64,000 nt of DNA. It comes from Phycisphaerales bacterium (GTDB lineage: Bacteria; Planctomycetota; Phycisphaerae; Phycisphaerales; UBA1924). The stretch covers positions 1-64,000 of the forward strand of contig JADLFW010000028.1 of NCBI GenBank assembly GCA_020849615.1, written 5' to 3'. A program made the translations under genes and the position numbers. The notes below the pieces were generated by a model. That model was given only the letters and a program-made list of their open reading frames with translations. It made no database searches and had not been told where the DNA came from. The number at the start of each line of letters is the position of its first letter. The stretch's first letter is position 1. This document shows, one piece after another, positions 27,740 to 36,366 of the stretch.

Positions 27740-29032
27740 ATGAGCGCCCGCCGCCGACAGGTCCCCCCCAACCGCATCCCACATCAAACTTCCGGCCTTT
27801 TCAAAACCGCCTGCATCCTCACCGCCCTCGCGGCCGCGGCACACGCCCAACCCACCCCGCAACCCACCCCCGCCCCCGAGCCCACCGCGCGCCACTCCCT
27901 CGCCCCGCCCGACATCCCCGCCGATGACCCACGGCCCCCCACCGGCATCGAGGAGGAACTCGAACAGATCCGGCCCGGCCTCGCCATCAAGCGCAAGTTC
28001 GACGACTTCGCCGAACGCACCAACCTCCGCCTCGGCATCGCCAACACTTACCTCTTCCAGCAGGCCACAGCCGGGCCGGGCCGGCGCACCGCCGCCAGCG
28101 GCGACCTCGACCTCCTCGCCAAGTGGACCGCCATCGGCGCCGGCACCAAGGACACCGGCCTCCTCGCCGCCTCCGCCGAATACCGCTACCAGATCGGCGA
28201 CCAGCCCCCCTCCGAGCTCGGCGGCCAGATCGGCACCCTCATCCCCACCACCAACAGCTTCTCCGAGCGCCCCGTCGTCATCAAGGAGGTCTACTGGGAC
28301 CAGCGCCTCTTCGAAGACCGCTTCCGCTTCGCCCTCGGACGCATCGACCCCGAGAACCTCTTCGGCGGCCACCGCCTCCAGAGCGCCAACACCTACTTCC
28401 TCTACAAGGCCTTCTCCGGCAACCCCGTCATCGCCTACCCCGGCCCGGGCATCGCCGCCGCGGCCCAGGTCAAGCCCGTCCCCTGGTTCTACCTCACCGG
28501 CGGCATCACCGACGCCAACGGCAAGGCCACCATCGGCAACTTCGAGGGCTTCTTCGAGGACCACGAGTACCTCCTCTTCTCCGAGACCGGCATCACCCCC
28601 ACCATCGACGGCGTCGGCGAAGGCCGCTACCGCCTCGCCGTCTGGCACATCGATGAACGCGAGGATGCTCAGAAGCCATCCGATGCAGGCTTCACCCTCT
28701 CCTTCGACCAGGACATCCGCGATTCCCTCACCGCCTTCACCCGCTACAGCCACGCCGATGGCGATGTCACCAACATCACCGACTCCATCCAGGCCGGCGT
28801 CGCCATCAAGCATGTGCTCGGCGATGACAACATCCTCGGCCTCGCCGCCGCCTGGTCCAGGCCCAAGGACGGTGCCGACCGGGATGAGAAGGCCCTCGAG
28901 GTCTTCCAGCGCTTCCAGCTCACCGAGACCACCCAGTTCACCGTCGGCGCTGAGGTCATCTTCGATCCCTCCAACGCCCCCGGCGATGATGTCCTGGGCG
29001 TCTTCTCCGCCCGCATCCGATTCTCCTTCTGA
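27740..29032 (+). CDS. OprB-type carbohydrate-selective porin
   Basis: The product is 430 residues from ATG 27740; AGGAGG at 27728-27733 fixes this start. The signal peptide is FKTACILTALAAAAHAQ. A Pro-rich linker is followed by amphipathic beta-strands with typical OprB motifs: YWDQRLFEDRFRFALGRIDP, KPVPWFYLTGGITDANG, GITPTIDGVGEGRYRLAVWH and FSARIRFSF at the C-terminus, ending in Phe as outer-membrane barrels do. Located in the outer membrane; expected to pass small solutes. It precedes aspartate ammonia-lyase and a dicarboxylate carrier on the same strand (32-base gap), so it may be their outer-membrane channel. Confidence 0.85.
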   Translation: MSARRRQVPPNRIPHQTSGLFKTACILTALAAAAHAQPTPQPTPAPEPTARHSLAPPDIPADDPRPPTGIEEELEQIRPGLAIKRKFDDFAERTNLRLGIANTYLFQQATAGPGRRTAASGDLDLLAKWTAIGAGTKDTGLLAASAEYRYQIGDQPPSELGGQIGTLIPTTNSFSERPVVIKEVYWDQRLFEDRFRFALGRIDPENLFGGHRLQSANTYFLYKAFSGNPVIAYPGPGIAAAAQVKPVPWFYLTGGITDANGKATIGNFEGFFEDHEYLLFSETGITPTIDGVGEGRYRLAVWHIDEREDAQKPSDAGFTLSFDQDIRDSLTAFTRYSHADGDVTNITDSIQAGVAIKHVLGDDNILGLAAAWSRPKDGADRDEKALEVFQRFQLTETTQFTVGAEVIFDPSNAPGDDVLGVFSARIRFSF

Positions 29033-29064
29033 CCAACCTCACCCACGCACAAAGGGAACACCAC

Positions 29065-30495
29065 ATGGCGGCCAGATCCAGGCGAAGCACCCGGCGGACC
29101 CGCACCCGCGTCGAGCACGACCTCCTCGGAAAGAAGTCCCTCCCCGCCGATGCCTACTACGGCGTCCAGTCGGCCCGCGCCATGGAGAACTTCTCCATCT
29201 CCGGCGTCAAGCTCCACTTCTACCCCGACATCATCCGCGGCCTCGCCATGGTCAAGCTCGCCGCGGCCCGCGCCAACCACGACTGCGACCGCCGGGCCAT
29301 GCCCCGCCGCGTCCTCAAGGGCATCGAGGCCGCCTGCGCTGACCTCCTCGATGGCCGCCTCCACGACCAGTTCGACATCGATGTCTTCCAGGGCGGCGCC
29401 GGCACCTCCACCAACATGGCCGCCAACGAGATCATCGCCAACCTCGCCCTCGAGCACATGGGACGCCCCAAGGGTGACTACGAAGCCTGCGATCCCCACG
29501 ACCACGTCAACCTCGCCCAGTCCACCAACGATGCCTACCCCACCGCCCTCCACATCGGCATGATGCTCGGCAACCAGCGCCTCATCGACGAAGTCCGCCT
29601 CCTCGTCGCCTCCTTCAGGCGCAAGGCCCGGCAGTTCGACCGCGTCGTCAAGATGGGCCGCACCCAGCTCCAGGACGCCGTCCCCATGACGCTGGGCCAG
29701 GAGTTCGCCGCCTGGGGCCGCAGCATCGAGGATGAGATCCAAACCCTCCGCGCTGTCGAACGCGCCCTCTGCGAAGTCAACATGGGCGGCACGGCCATCG
29801 GCACGGGCCTCAACGCCCCCAAGGGCTACGCGCGCAAGTGCGCCCGCCACCTCGCCCGCATCACCGGCAAGCCCATCCACCTCGCCCGCGACCTCGTCGA
29901 GGCCACCCAGGACACCCAGTCCTACGTCCTCTACGCCTCCGTCCTCAAGAGCCTCGCCATCAAGCTCTCCAAGATCTGCAACGACCTCCGCCTCCTCTCC
30001 TCCGGGCCCCGCGCGGGCCTGCACGAGATCAACCTCCCCGCCATGCAGCCCGGCTCCTCCATCATGCCCGGCAAGGTCAACCCCGTCATCCCCGAGGTCG
30101 TCAACCAGGTCTGCTTCCGCATCATCGGCAACGACCTCACCGTCACCCTCGCCGCCGAGGCGGGCCAGCTCCAGCTCAACGTCATGGAGCCCGTCATCGC
30201 CGCCTGCATCTTCGAATCCCAGGTTCTCTTCATCAACGCCGCCGCCTGCCTCCGCCTCAACTGCATCGACGGCATCACCGCCAACGCCGACCTCTGCCGC
30301 CGCCTCGTCGAGAACAGCATCGGTATCGTCACCGCCCTCAACCCCGTCCTGGGCTACGAGAAAGCCACCCGCCTCGCCGCCGAAGCCCTCCGCTCTGGCA
30401 AGGGCGTCGTCGATCTCGTCCGCGAGCAGAAGCTCCTCACCGACGCCCAGATCCGCAGCGTCCTCGACCCCAGGAAGATGACCCGCAACTCCTGA
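29065..30495 (+). CDS. aspA: Aspartate ammonia-lyase
   Basis: This 476-residue fumarase/aspartase-superfamily enzyme converts L-aspartate to fumarate plus ammonia. The ATG is preceded by AAAGGGA. Key blocks: EHDLLGKKSLPADAYYGVQS, GGAGTSTNMAANEIIANLAL, QSTNDAYPTALHI, KMGRTQLQDAVPMTLGQEF and the family signature GSSIMPGKVNP (catalytic Ser loop). The NxNE-type region of fumarases (TSTNMAANE) reads here in its aspartase form. Length is normal. The downstream Dcu-type carrier (31-base gap) supports the aspartase assignment over fumarase. Confidence 0.9.
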   Translation: MAARSRRSTRRTRTRVEHDLLGKKSLPADAYYGVQSARAMENFSISGVKLHFYPDIIRGLAMVKLAAARANHDCDRRAMPRRVLKGIEAACADLLDGRLHDQFDIDVFQGGAGTSTNMAANEIIANLALEHMGRPKGDYEACDPHDHVNLAQSTNDAYPTALHIGMMLGNQRLIDEVRLLVASFRRKARQFDRVVKMGRTQLQDAVPMTLGQEFAAWGRSIEDEIQTLRAVERALCEVNMGGTAIGTGLNAPKGYARKCARHLARITGKPIHLARDLVEATQDTQSYVLYASVLKSLAIKLSKICNDLRLLSSGPRAGLHEINLPAMQPGSSIMPGKVNPVIPEVVNQVCFRIIGNDLTVTLAAEAGQLQLNVMEPVIAACIFESQVLFINAAACLRLNCIDGITANADLCRRLVENSIGIVTALNPVLGYEKATRLAAEALRSGKGVVDLVREQKLLTDAQIRSVLDPRKMTRNS

Positions 30496-30526
30496 CCCCC
30501 GCCGCTCACGACCACAGGGAGGCCGC

Positions 30527-31990
30527 ATGCTCTGGGCCGAGTTCCTCATCGTCATCGCCGCCATCGTCATCGGCGCCCGCGTCGGCGGCGCGGGCCTGGG
30601 CACCACCGCCGCCATCGGCCTCGCCGTCCTGGTCTTCGGCTTCGGCCTCCCGCCCTCCTCCCCGCCCGCCACCGTCCTGGCCATCATCGTCGCCGTCGTC
30701 ACCGCCGCCGCCAGCATGCAGGCCGCCGGCGGCCTCGACCTCCTCGTCGTCATCGCCGAACGCGCCCTCCGGGCCAACCCCAGGTACATCACCTTCGTCG
30801 CCCCCGCCGTCGCCTACCTCTTCACCTTCTGCTCCGGCACGGGCCACGTCGCCTACGCCATCCTCCCCGTCATCGCCGAGGTCGCCCGCAAGGCCGGCAT
30901 CCGCCCCGAGCGCCCCATGTCGATCAGCGTCATCGCCTCCCAGCAGGCGATCACCGCCAGCCCCCTCGCCGCCGCCACCGCCGCACTCCTCGCCCTCCTC
31001 GACAAGGACGGCAAGGTCGGCCTCACCCAGATCCTCCTCATCTGCATCCCCTCCACCTTCATCGGCTGCATGCTCGGCGCGCTCTCCGTCTACCGCAAGG
31101 GCGCCGAGCTCAAGGATGACCCCATCTACCAGGACCGCCTCGCCAAGGGCCTCGTCACCCCGCCCGCCCCTCCCCGCGCCCTCGACGCCGCCCAGCGCCG
31201 CCGCGCCGTCGGCTCCGTCGCCACCTTCCTCTCCGCCGCCGCCGTCATCGTCTGCTTCGGCCTCTTCTCCGGCCTCCGCCCGTCCTACACCCTCGCGCCC
31301 CCCGCCGAGCCCGGCTTCTCCGGCTCCATCGTCAGCAGCGCCATCGCCAGCCTCGGCGATCCCGAGCGCCTCGACGAGACCATCACCCGCGAGCAGCTCA
31401 AGACCCGCCTCGAAGAGATCCGATCCCAGCAGGCCGGCCCCCGCACCGTCCGCGTCGAGATGGCCACCATCATCCAGGTCGTCATGCTCACCGCCGCCGG
31501 CATCATGATGCTCTTCTTCGGCGCCAGGCCCGCCGAGGCCGTCAAGACCCCCGTCGCCATCGCCGGCGTCATCGCCGTCGTCTCCATCGTCGGCCTGGGC
31601 TGGATGGGCAACTGCTTCTTCGAGGGCAACAAGACCGAGATCATCGGCGGCCTCCAGGACATCATCCGCGCCCACCCCTGGGTCTTCGCCCTCGGCCTCT
31701 TCGGACTCTCGGTCGTCCTCTTCAGCCAGGCCTCCACCGTCGCCGCCCTCATGCCCGTCGGCATCGCCCTCGGCCTCCCCGCTGGCACCCTCATCGCCAT
31801 GTTCCCCGCCGTCAACGGCTACTTCTTCCTCCCCACCTACGGCACGATCGTCGCCGCCATCGCCTTCGACCAGACCGGCACCACCCGCATCGGACGCTTC
31901 GTCCTCAGCCACAGCTTCATGCGCCCGGGCCTCGTCGCCACCACCTCCGCCGTCCTCACCGGCCTCCTCATCTCGAGGTTCGTCATCTGA
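30527..31990 (+). CDS. Anaerobic C4-dicarboxylate transporter (DcuA/DcuB family)
   Basis: This 487-residue inner-membrane carrier begins MLWAEFLIVIAAIVIGARVG with AGGGAGG upstream. Diagnostic segments: LDLLVVIAERALRANPRYIT, FCSGTGHVAYAILPVIAEVA, IASQQAITASPLAAATAALL and MPVGIALGLPAGTLIAMFPA. It is about 45 residues longer than the enteric proteins because of a hydrophilic loop near 275-310 (LDETITREQLKTRLEEIRSQ). Such carriers exchange aspartate or fumarate for succinate. Next to aspA, the likely job is aspartate uptake with fumarate/succinate exchange. Confidence 0.9.
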   Translation: MLWAEFLIVIAAIVIGARVGGAGLGTTAAIGLAVLVFGFGLPPSSPPATVLAIIVAVVTAAASMQAAGGLDLLVVIAERALRANPRYITFVAPAVAYLFTFCSGTGHVAYAILPVIAEVARKAGIRPERPMSISVIASQQAITASPLAAATAALLALLDKDGKVGLTQILLICIPSTFIGCMLGALSVYRKGAELKDDPIYQDRLAKGLVTPPAPPRALDAAQRRRAVGSVATFLSAAAVIVCFGLFSGLRPSYTLAPPAEPGFSGSIVSSAIASLGDPERLDETITREQLKTRLEEIRSQQAGPRTVRVEMATIIQVVMLTAAGIMMLFFGARPAEAVKTPVAIAGVIAVVSIVGLGWMGNCFFEGNKTEIIGGLQDIIRAHPWVFALGLFGLSVVLFSQASTVAALMPVGIALGLPAGTLIAMFPAVNGYFFLPTYGTIVAAIAFDQTGTTRIGRFVLSHSFMRPGLVATTSAVLTGLLISRFVI

Positions 31991-32150
31991 ACCCCGTCCG
32001 GCTCCTTCCGGCGAACCCACGGTGCGCCCCACCGCGCCCTTTATTCCAGCAGCGCCGCTCGCGCCGGGCCGTCGCCCGTATGATCCCCTCCCGCGTGCCT
32101 GTTCCGGGTTTCGGGGTTCCCGGGACACGCGCCTGGTCAGGATGCCCCAT

Positions 32151-33233
32151 ATGTCGCATCGCGCCCTCGCCGCCCTCCTCCTCGCCTTGCTCCTGGGCCT
32201 CTTCCACACCGCCCGCGCGGGCGCCGCCGGGCCCGCGCCGCTCAAGGAAGTCCGCATCGGCTACTTCGCCAACGTCACCCACGCCCAGGCCGTCCTGGGC
32301 ATCCACTCCGGTGACTTCGCCAAGGCCCTCGCCCCCGCCGATGTCAAGACCCGCATCTTCAACGCCGGGCCTCCGCTCATCGAGGCCCTCTTCGCCGGCG
32401 AGATCGACATCGGCTACGTCGGGCCCAGCCCCGCCCTCAACGGACACCTCCAGAGCCGCGGCCGCGGCCTCCGCGTCATCGCCGGCGCCGCCGCCAACGG
32501 CGTCGTCATCATCGCCGCCCCCGGCTCCGGCATCGCCAGGCTCGAAGACCTCAAGGGCCGCCGCATCGCCACCCCGCAGCTCGGCAACACCCAGGACATG
32601 TCGGCCCGGCACTACCTCACCACGGTGCTGGGCCAGGCCAACGCCGACAACATCCTCCCCATCCCCAACTCCGAGCAGGCCTCCATGATGTCCCGCGGCC
32701 AGATCGACGCCGCCTGGGCCGTCGAGCCCTGGGGCGCCCGCCTCGTCGCCGAGGCCGGCGGCGCCATCATTGCCGAAGAGAAAGACCTCTGGCCCGGCGG
32801 CGAGTTCGTCCTCACCCTCATCGTCGTCTCCCCCGAGTTCCTCAAGAGCCACGCCGACACCGTCGAGCAGGTCCTCCGCGTCCACACCGACTGGACCCGC
32901 CGCCTCTCCGCCGACCCCGCCGCCTGCGCCCCGCAGCTCACCGATGCCCTCGCCGAACTCACCAGCAAACGCCTCTCGCCCGAGATCGTCTCCGATGCCC
33001 TCACCCGCGTGAAGTTCACCGATGAACCCCTCGCGGAATCCATCCAGACCTTCGCCCGCTGGTCCTACGACCTCGGACTCGCCAAGGGTGTCCCCTCCAT
33101 CACCACCCTCGTCGACACCACCATCCTCGACCGCATCCGCGCGGGCCGGGCTGAGTCACCACCCGCTCAGCCCCAGACCCCGGCCCAGACGCCTGCAACC
33201 CCCACCAAGCCGACCGCTCCCGGCCACCCATGA
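32151..33233 (+). CDS. ABC transporter substrate-binding protein (NMT1/SsuA/TauA type)
   Basis: The product is 360 residues from ATG 32151; an ATG 9 bases earlier (32142) is also possible. The signal peptide is LAALLLALLLGLFHTARAGA. The binding-protein fold is evident: EVRIGYFANVTHAQAVLGIH, GEIDIGYVGPSPALNG, LEDLKGRRIATPQLGNTQD and QIDAAWAVEPWGARLV. The ATPQLGNTQD loop is shared by sulfonate/nitrate/pyrimidine-precursor binders, so the ligand cannot be named by sequence alone. Placed upstream of pyrimidine catabolism genes, a pyrimidine-type ligand is a reasonable guess. It is the first gene of a three-gene transporter operon. Confidence 0.85.
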   Translation: MSHRALAALLLALLLGLFHTARAGAAGPAPLKEVRIGYFANVTHAQAVLGIHSGDFAKALAPADVKTRIFNAGPPLIEALFAGEIDIGYVGPSPALNGHLQSRGRGLRVIAGAAANGVVIIAAPGSGIARLEDLKGRRIATPQLGNTQDMSARHYLTTVLGQANADNILPIPNSEQASMMSRGQIDAAWAVEPWGARLVAEAGGAIIAEEKDLWPGGEFVLTLIVVSPEFLKSHADTVEQVLRVHTDWTRRLSADPAACAPQLTDALAELTSKRLSPEIVSDALTRVKFTDEPLAESIQTFARWSYDLGLAKGVPSITTLVDTTILDRIRAGRAESPPAQPQTPAQTPATPTKPTAPGHP

Positions 33234-34090
33234 ACCCGGAGCCAGCCCCCTCACACACCCGCCCCCTCCCCGCCGCCGCCCCCGCGTCCGGGCCGCTCCC
33301 GGCCCGCGGCCGCCTCGACCTCACCGACATCCAGTTCCGCCCCGGCCCCGGCCCGGACGCTCCCCTCATCCTCGATGGCATCACCCTCCGCTGCGAGCCG
33401 GGCGAGTTCGTCGTTGTCGTCGGGCCCAGCGGCTGCGGCAAGACCAGCCTCCTCCACATCGCCGCCGGCATGCTCCGCCCCACCGCGGGCAGCGCCCTGC
33501 TCGACAGCGCGCCCATCCTGGGCCCCGGCCCGGACCGCGCGATGGTCTTCCAGGAGCACGGCCTCTTCCCCTGGCTCACCGCCGCCGAGAACGTCGAGTT
33601 CGGCCTCCGCATGATGGGCCTGCCCGCCGCCGAGCGCCGCCACCGCGTGGAATCCGCCCTCCGCATGGTCAGCCTCTCGACCGCCGGCCACAAGCTCGTC
33701 CACGAACTCTCCGGCGGCATGCGCCAGCGCATCGCCATCGCGCGGGCCATGGTCGTCGAGCCCGCCGTCCTCCTCATGGATGAGCCCTTCGCCTCCCTCG
33801 ACGCCCAGACCCGCACGCTCCTCCACGAGCACCTCCAGCGCCTCTGGTGGCAGACCCGCCACACCGTCCTCTTCGTCACCCACTCCGTCGGCGAGGCCGT
33901 CCGACTCGCCGACCGCGTCATCGTCATGAGCGCCCACCCGGGCCGCATCCGCCGCGAGATCCCCGTCCAGGTCCCCCATCCGCGCCCCATGGACAGCCCC
34001 GAGTTGGCCGACCTGGGCCGCATCGTCCGCACCGAAATCCAGGAGGAGGTCGCGCGTGTCAACGCCGAACTGGAAAACGGCCATCGGTAG
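33230..34090 (+). CDS. ABC transporter ATP-binding protein (SsuB/TauB type)
   Basis: This 286-residue ATPase has Walker A GPSGCGKTS (about residues 65-73), Q-loop MVFQEHGLFPWLT, signature ELSGGMRQRIAIARAM, Walker B VLLMDEPFASLD and the H-loop VLFVTHSVGEAV. The EHGLFPW and C-terminal RRIREIPVQVPHPR-like text (RIRREIPVQVPHPRP) are typical of nitrate/sulfonate/taurine family importers. The ATG overlaps the stop of the binding protein gene (ATGA), and the 3' end overlaps the permease gene by 35 bases. Confidence 0.92.
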   Translation: MNPEPAPSHTRPLPAAAPASGPLPARGRLDLTDIQFRPGPGPDAPLILDGITLRCEPGEFVVVVGPSGCGKTSLLHIAAGMLRPTAGSALLDSAPILGPGPDRAMVFQEHGLFPWLTAAENVEFGLRMMGLPAAERRHRVESALRMVSLSTAGHKLVHELSGGMRQRIAIARAMVVEPAVLLMDEPFASLDAQTRTLLHEHLQRLWWQTRHTVLFVTHSVGEAVRLADRVIVMSAHPGRIRREIPVQVPHPRPMDSPELADLGRIVRTEIQEEVARVNAELENGHR

Positions 34091-34946
34091 GCGCGCCCGC
34101 GTCGCCGCCGTCTGGCTCGTGCTCATCCTCGCCTGGGAGGGCGCCTACCGCGCCATCGGCTGGAAGCCCTGGGTCTTCCCCGCGCCCTCCCACGTCATCG
34201 ACGCCACGCTCTCGATGCTCAACATCCACACCTACCTCGGCGAGCCCCTCGGCCCGGGCTGGCCCCTCGCCAACCCCATGCCCGTCGACAACCCCCGCGC
34301 CCCCGGCACGCCGGTCTTCGGCAGCCCCCTCGTCTCCGCCCTCACCTACAGCGGCCTCCGCATGGCGATCGGCTTCACCGCCGCCCTCGCCTTCGGCGTG
34401 GCCGCCGGGCTGCTCCTCTGGCGCATCACCTTCATCGATTCGCTCCTGGGCCCGCTCTTCCTCGGACTCCAGACCCTCCCCAGCGTCTGCTGGGTCCCCC
34501 TCGCCATCCTCACCTTCGGCATCAACGAACGCGGCATCCTCTTCGTCCTCTTCATGGGCAGCGCCTTCTCCATGGCCATCGCCATGCGCGATGGCCTCCG
34601 CGCCCTCCCGCCCATCTACCGCGCCGCCGGCATCATGCTCGGCGCCCGCGGCCTCCGCCTCTACTTCCGCGTCCTCCTCCCCGCCAGCCTCCCCGCCTTC
34701 GCCGGCACCCTCCGCCAGGGCTTCTCCTTCGCCTGGAGATCCCTGCTCGGCGCCGAACTCATCCTCCTCACCCAGCGCCGCGGCATCGGCTTCCTGCTCA
34801 ACGTCGGCCGCGACTTCGCCGATGTCGCCCAGGTCGTCGCCGTCATGATCGTCATGATCGCCGTCGGCATGGCCGTCGACCGCTGGTGCTTCGCCATCAT
34901 CGAGCGGCGCGTCCGCACCCGCTTCGGCCTCGCCCAGCCCCGCTGA
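34056..34946 (+). CDS. ABC transporter permease (SsuC/TauC type)
   Basis: This 296-residue permease starts at GTG 34056, with CAGGAGGAGG about 9 bases upstream inside the ATPase gene. Membrane segments: AAVWLVLILAWEGAYRAI, MAIGFTAALAFGVAAGLLL and VAVMIVMIAVGMAVDRWC. The EAA-type coupling loop reads YRAAGIMLGARGLRLYFRVL LPAS (split here for length). The insert of about 45 residues between the first two helices (MLNIHTYLGEPLGPGWPLAN) is longer than in most SsuC proteins. The gene converges with the Kor operon, 8 bases away. Confidence 0.9.
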   Translation: MSTPNWKTAIGRRARVAAVWLVLILAWEGAYRAIGWKPWVFPAPSHVIDATLSMLNIHTYLGEPLGPGWPLANPMPVDNPRAPGTPVFGSPLVSALTYSGLRMAIGFTAALAFGVAAGLLLWRITFIDSLLGPLFLGLQTLPSVCWVPLAILTFGINERGILFVLFMGSAFSMAIAMRDGLRALPPIYRAAGIMLGARGLRLYFRVLLPASLPAFAGTLRQGFSFAWRSLLGAELILLTQRRGIGFLLNVGRDFADVAQVVAVMIVMIAVGMAVDRWCFAIIERRVRTRFGLAQPR

Positions 34947-34954
34947 TCAGCCCA

Positions 34955-35515
34955 TCACACCGCCGCCGCGACCTCCCGGGCCAGCGCCTCCCCCGCCTCC
35001 TGCGCCCGCCGGTTCAGCTCCCGGAACTTCGCCGGCACCCGCTCCTCGATCGCCCTCGAGAGCGCCCCCCGCGACACCACCGGCACGATCGCGTTCATCA
35101 GCGCCAGCGACACCGTGTTCGCCACCACCCTGCCCCCCGCCTTCACCGCCGCGTCCGTGATCGCCAGCCGCAGCACCCGCCCCGACGCCGGGATGTCCTC
35201 CCCGATGTTCGTCGAGTCCAGCATCACCACCGTCTCCGGGCCCACCTTCATCGCGTACTTCCGCGCCGCCTCCTGCGACAGGCACAGCAGCACATCCGGC
35301 ACCGTCACCTCCGGGTACGCGATCGTCCCCTTCGAGATGATCACCTCCGCCCGGCTCGAACCCAGCCGCGCCTCCGGCCCGTACGTCTGCGTCTGCACCA
35401 CGTTCCGCCCGTCCAGCATCGCCGCCTCGGCCAGGATCACCCCCGCCGTGATCAGCCCCTGACCGCCCGACCCGCTGAACCGGATCTGCACCGGATCCTT
35501 CATCGCCCCGCTCAT
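34955..35515 (-). CDS. korC: 2-oxoacid:ferredoxin oxidoreductase, gamma subunit (Kor-type)
   Basis: This 186-residue protein is the last gene of the eight-gene operon. It is the gamma domain of 2-oxoacid:ferredoxin oxidoreductases: IRFSGSGGQGLITAGVILAE, QTQTYGPEARLGSSRAEVII and VLLCLSQEAARKYA. The SGSGGQG loop is the usual CoA/nucleotide-type binding turn. Its ATG overlaps the stop of the beta gene (ATGA). Together with the two preceding genes it should decarboxylate a 2-oxoacid such as 2-oxoglutarate to the acyl-CoA, reducing ferredoxin. The exact substrate is not readable. Confidence 0.9.
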   Translation of the reverse strand: MSGAMKDPVQIRFSGSGGQGLITAGVILAEAAMLDGRNVVQTQTYGPEARLGSSRAEVIISKGTIAYPEVTVPDVLLCLSQEAARKYAMKVGPETVVMLDSTNIGEDIPASGRVLRLAITDAAVKAGGRVVANTVSLALMNAIVPVVSRGALSRAIEERVPAKFRELNRRAQEAGEALAREVAAAV

Positions 35516-36366
35516 GTTGCGCTCCGTTGACGTTCAACCGCCGCCGCCACCTTCCGCCCGTACAGCGTCCCGTAGTCCTCCCGCGCCTCATCCCTGAACA
35601 CGCCCGTCGACATCAGCGCCGCCGCCCCCGCCACCACCGGGTCCTCCGCCTCGTCCGTCTCCCCGCACGTGCAGTCGTGCATCGCCGAGGTCGTGTCCCG
35701 CAGGTAGTGCACCATGTCGTACGGCTCGGCCACCTCGTTCATCCGCCCGAAGTACGTCGGGCACGAGGTCAGGATGTCCATCACCGCGAAGCCCCGGTAC
35801 GAGATCGCCCGCTTCATCAGCGACGCCATCACCTTGTGGTCAAACGAGGTCGTCCTCGCCACGAACCCCGCCCCCGCCCCCAGCGCCAGCCGCACCAGGT
35901 CGAACGGCGCATCGATGCTCCCCGTCGGCGTCGTCGTGCTCCGCTTCCCCGTCGGCGTCGTCGGCGCCAGCTGCCCGCCCGTCAGCCCGTAGATCCCGTT
36001 GTTGAAGATCAGCGCCGTCAGGTCCAGGTTCCGCCGGCACGAATGGATGAAGTGGTTCCCCCCGATCGCCGAGGCATCCCCATCCCCCATGATCACGATC
36101 ACCTTCAGCTCCGGGTTCGCCAGCTTGATCCCCGTCGCGAACGCCAGCGCCCGCCCGTGCGTCGTGTGCATCGTGTTGAAATCCAGCACGAACGGCGTCC
36201 GCCCCGAGCACCCGATCCCGCTCACCACCACCACCTTGTCCTGCTCGAGCCCCAGCTCGCCCACCGCCTCCAGCAGCGCCTTGACAATCATCCCGTTCCC
36301 GCACCCCGGGCACCACACGTGCGGCAGCTGCTTCATCCGCAGGAACTTCCGGTAGCCCTCGCTCAT
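35512..36366 (-). CDS. korB: 2-oxoacid:ferredoxin oxidoreductase, beta subunit (Kor-type)
   Basis: The product is 284 residues from ATG 36366 (MSEGYRKFLRMKQLPHVW). The thiamine pyrophosphate-binding subunit shows CPGCGNGMIVKALLEAV and VVVSGIGCSGRTPFVLDFNT, with the TPP/Mg motif IVIMGDGDASAIGGNHFIHS followed by NN. The conserved YGLTGGQLAPTTPTG loop is typical of KorB. The C-terminus carries a His/Cys-rich stretch (MHDCTCGETDEAED), slightly unusual. The ends overlap neighbours by 4 bases on both sides, a tightly coupled A-B-C arrangement. Confidence 0.93.
   Translation of the reverse strand: MSEGYRKFLRMKQLPHVWCPGCGNGMIVKALLEAVGELGLEQDKVVVVSGIGCSGRTPFVLDFNTMHTTHGRALAFATGIKLANPELKVIVIMGDGDASAIGGNHFIHSCRRNLDLTALIFNNGIYGLTGGQLAPTTPTGKRSTTTPTGSIDAPFDLVRLALGAGAGFVARTTSFDHKVMASLMKRAISYRGFAVMDILTSCPTYFGRMNEVAEPYDMVHYLRDTTSAMHDCTCGETDEAEDPVVAGAAALMSTGVFRDEAREDYGTLYGRKVAAAVERQRSAT

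Noticed and set aside
29065..30495. Class II fumarase
   Set aside because: The sequence fits aspartase (TSTNMAANEIIANLALE form and adjacent Dcu carrier) better than fumarase, though the families are close.
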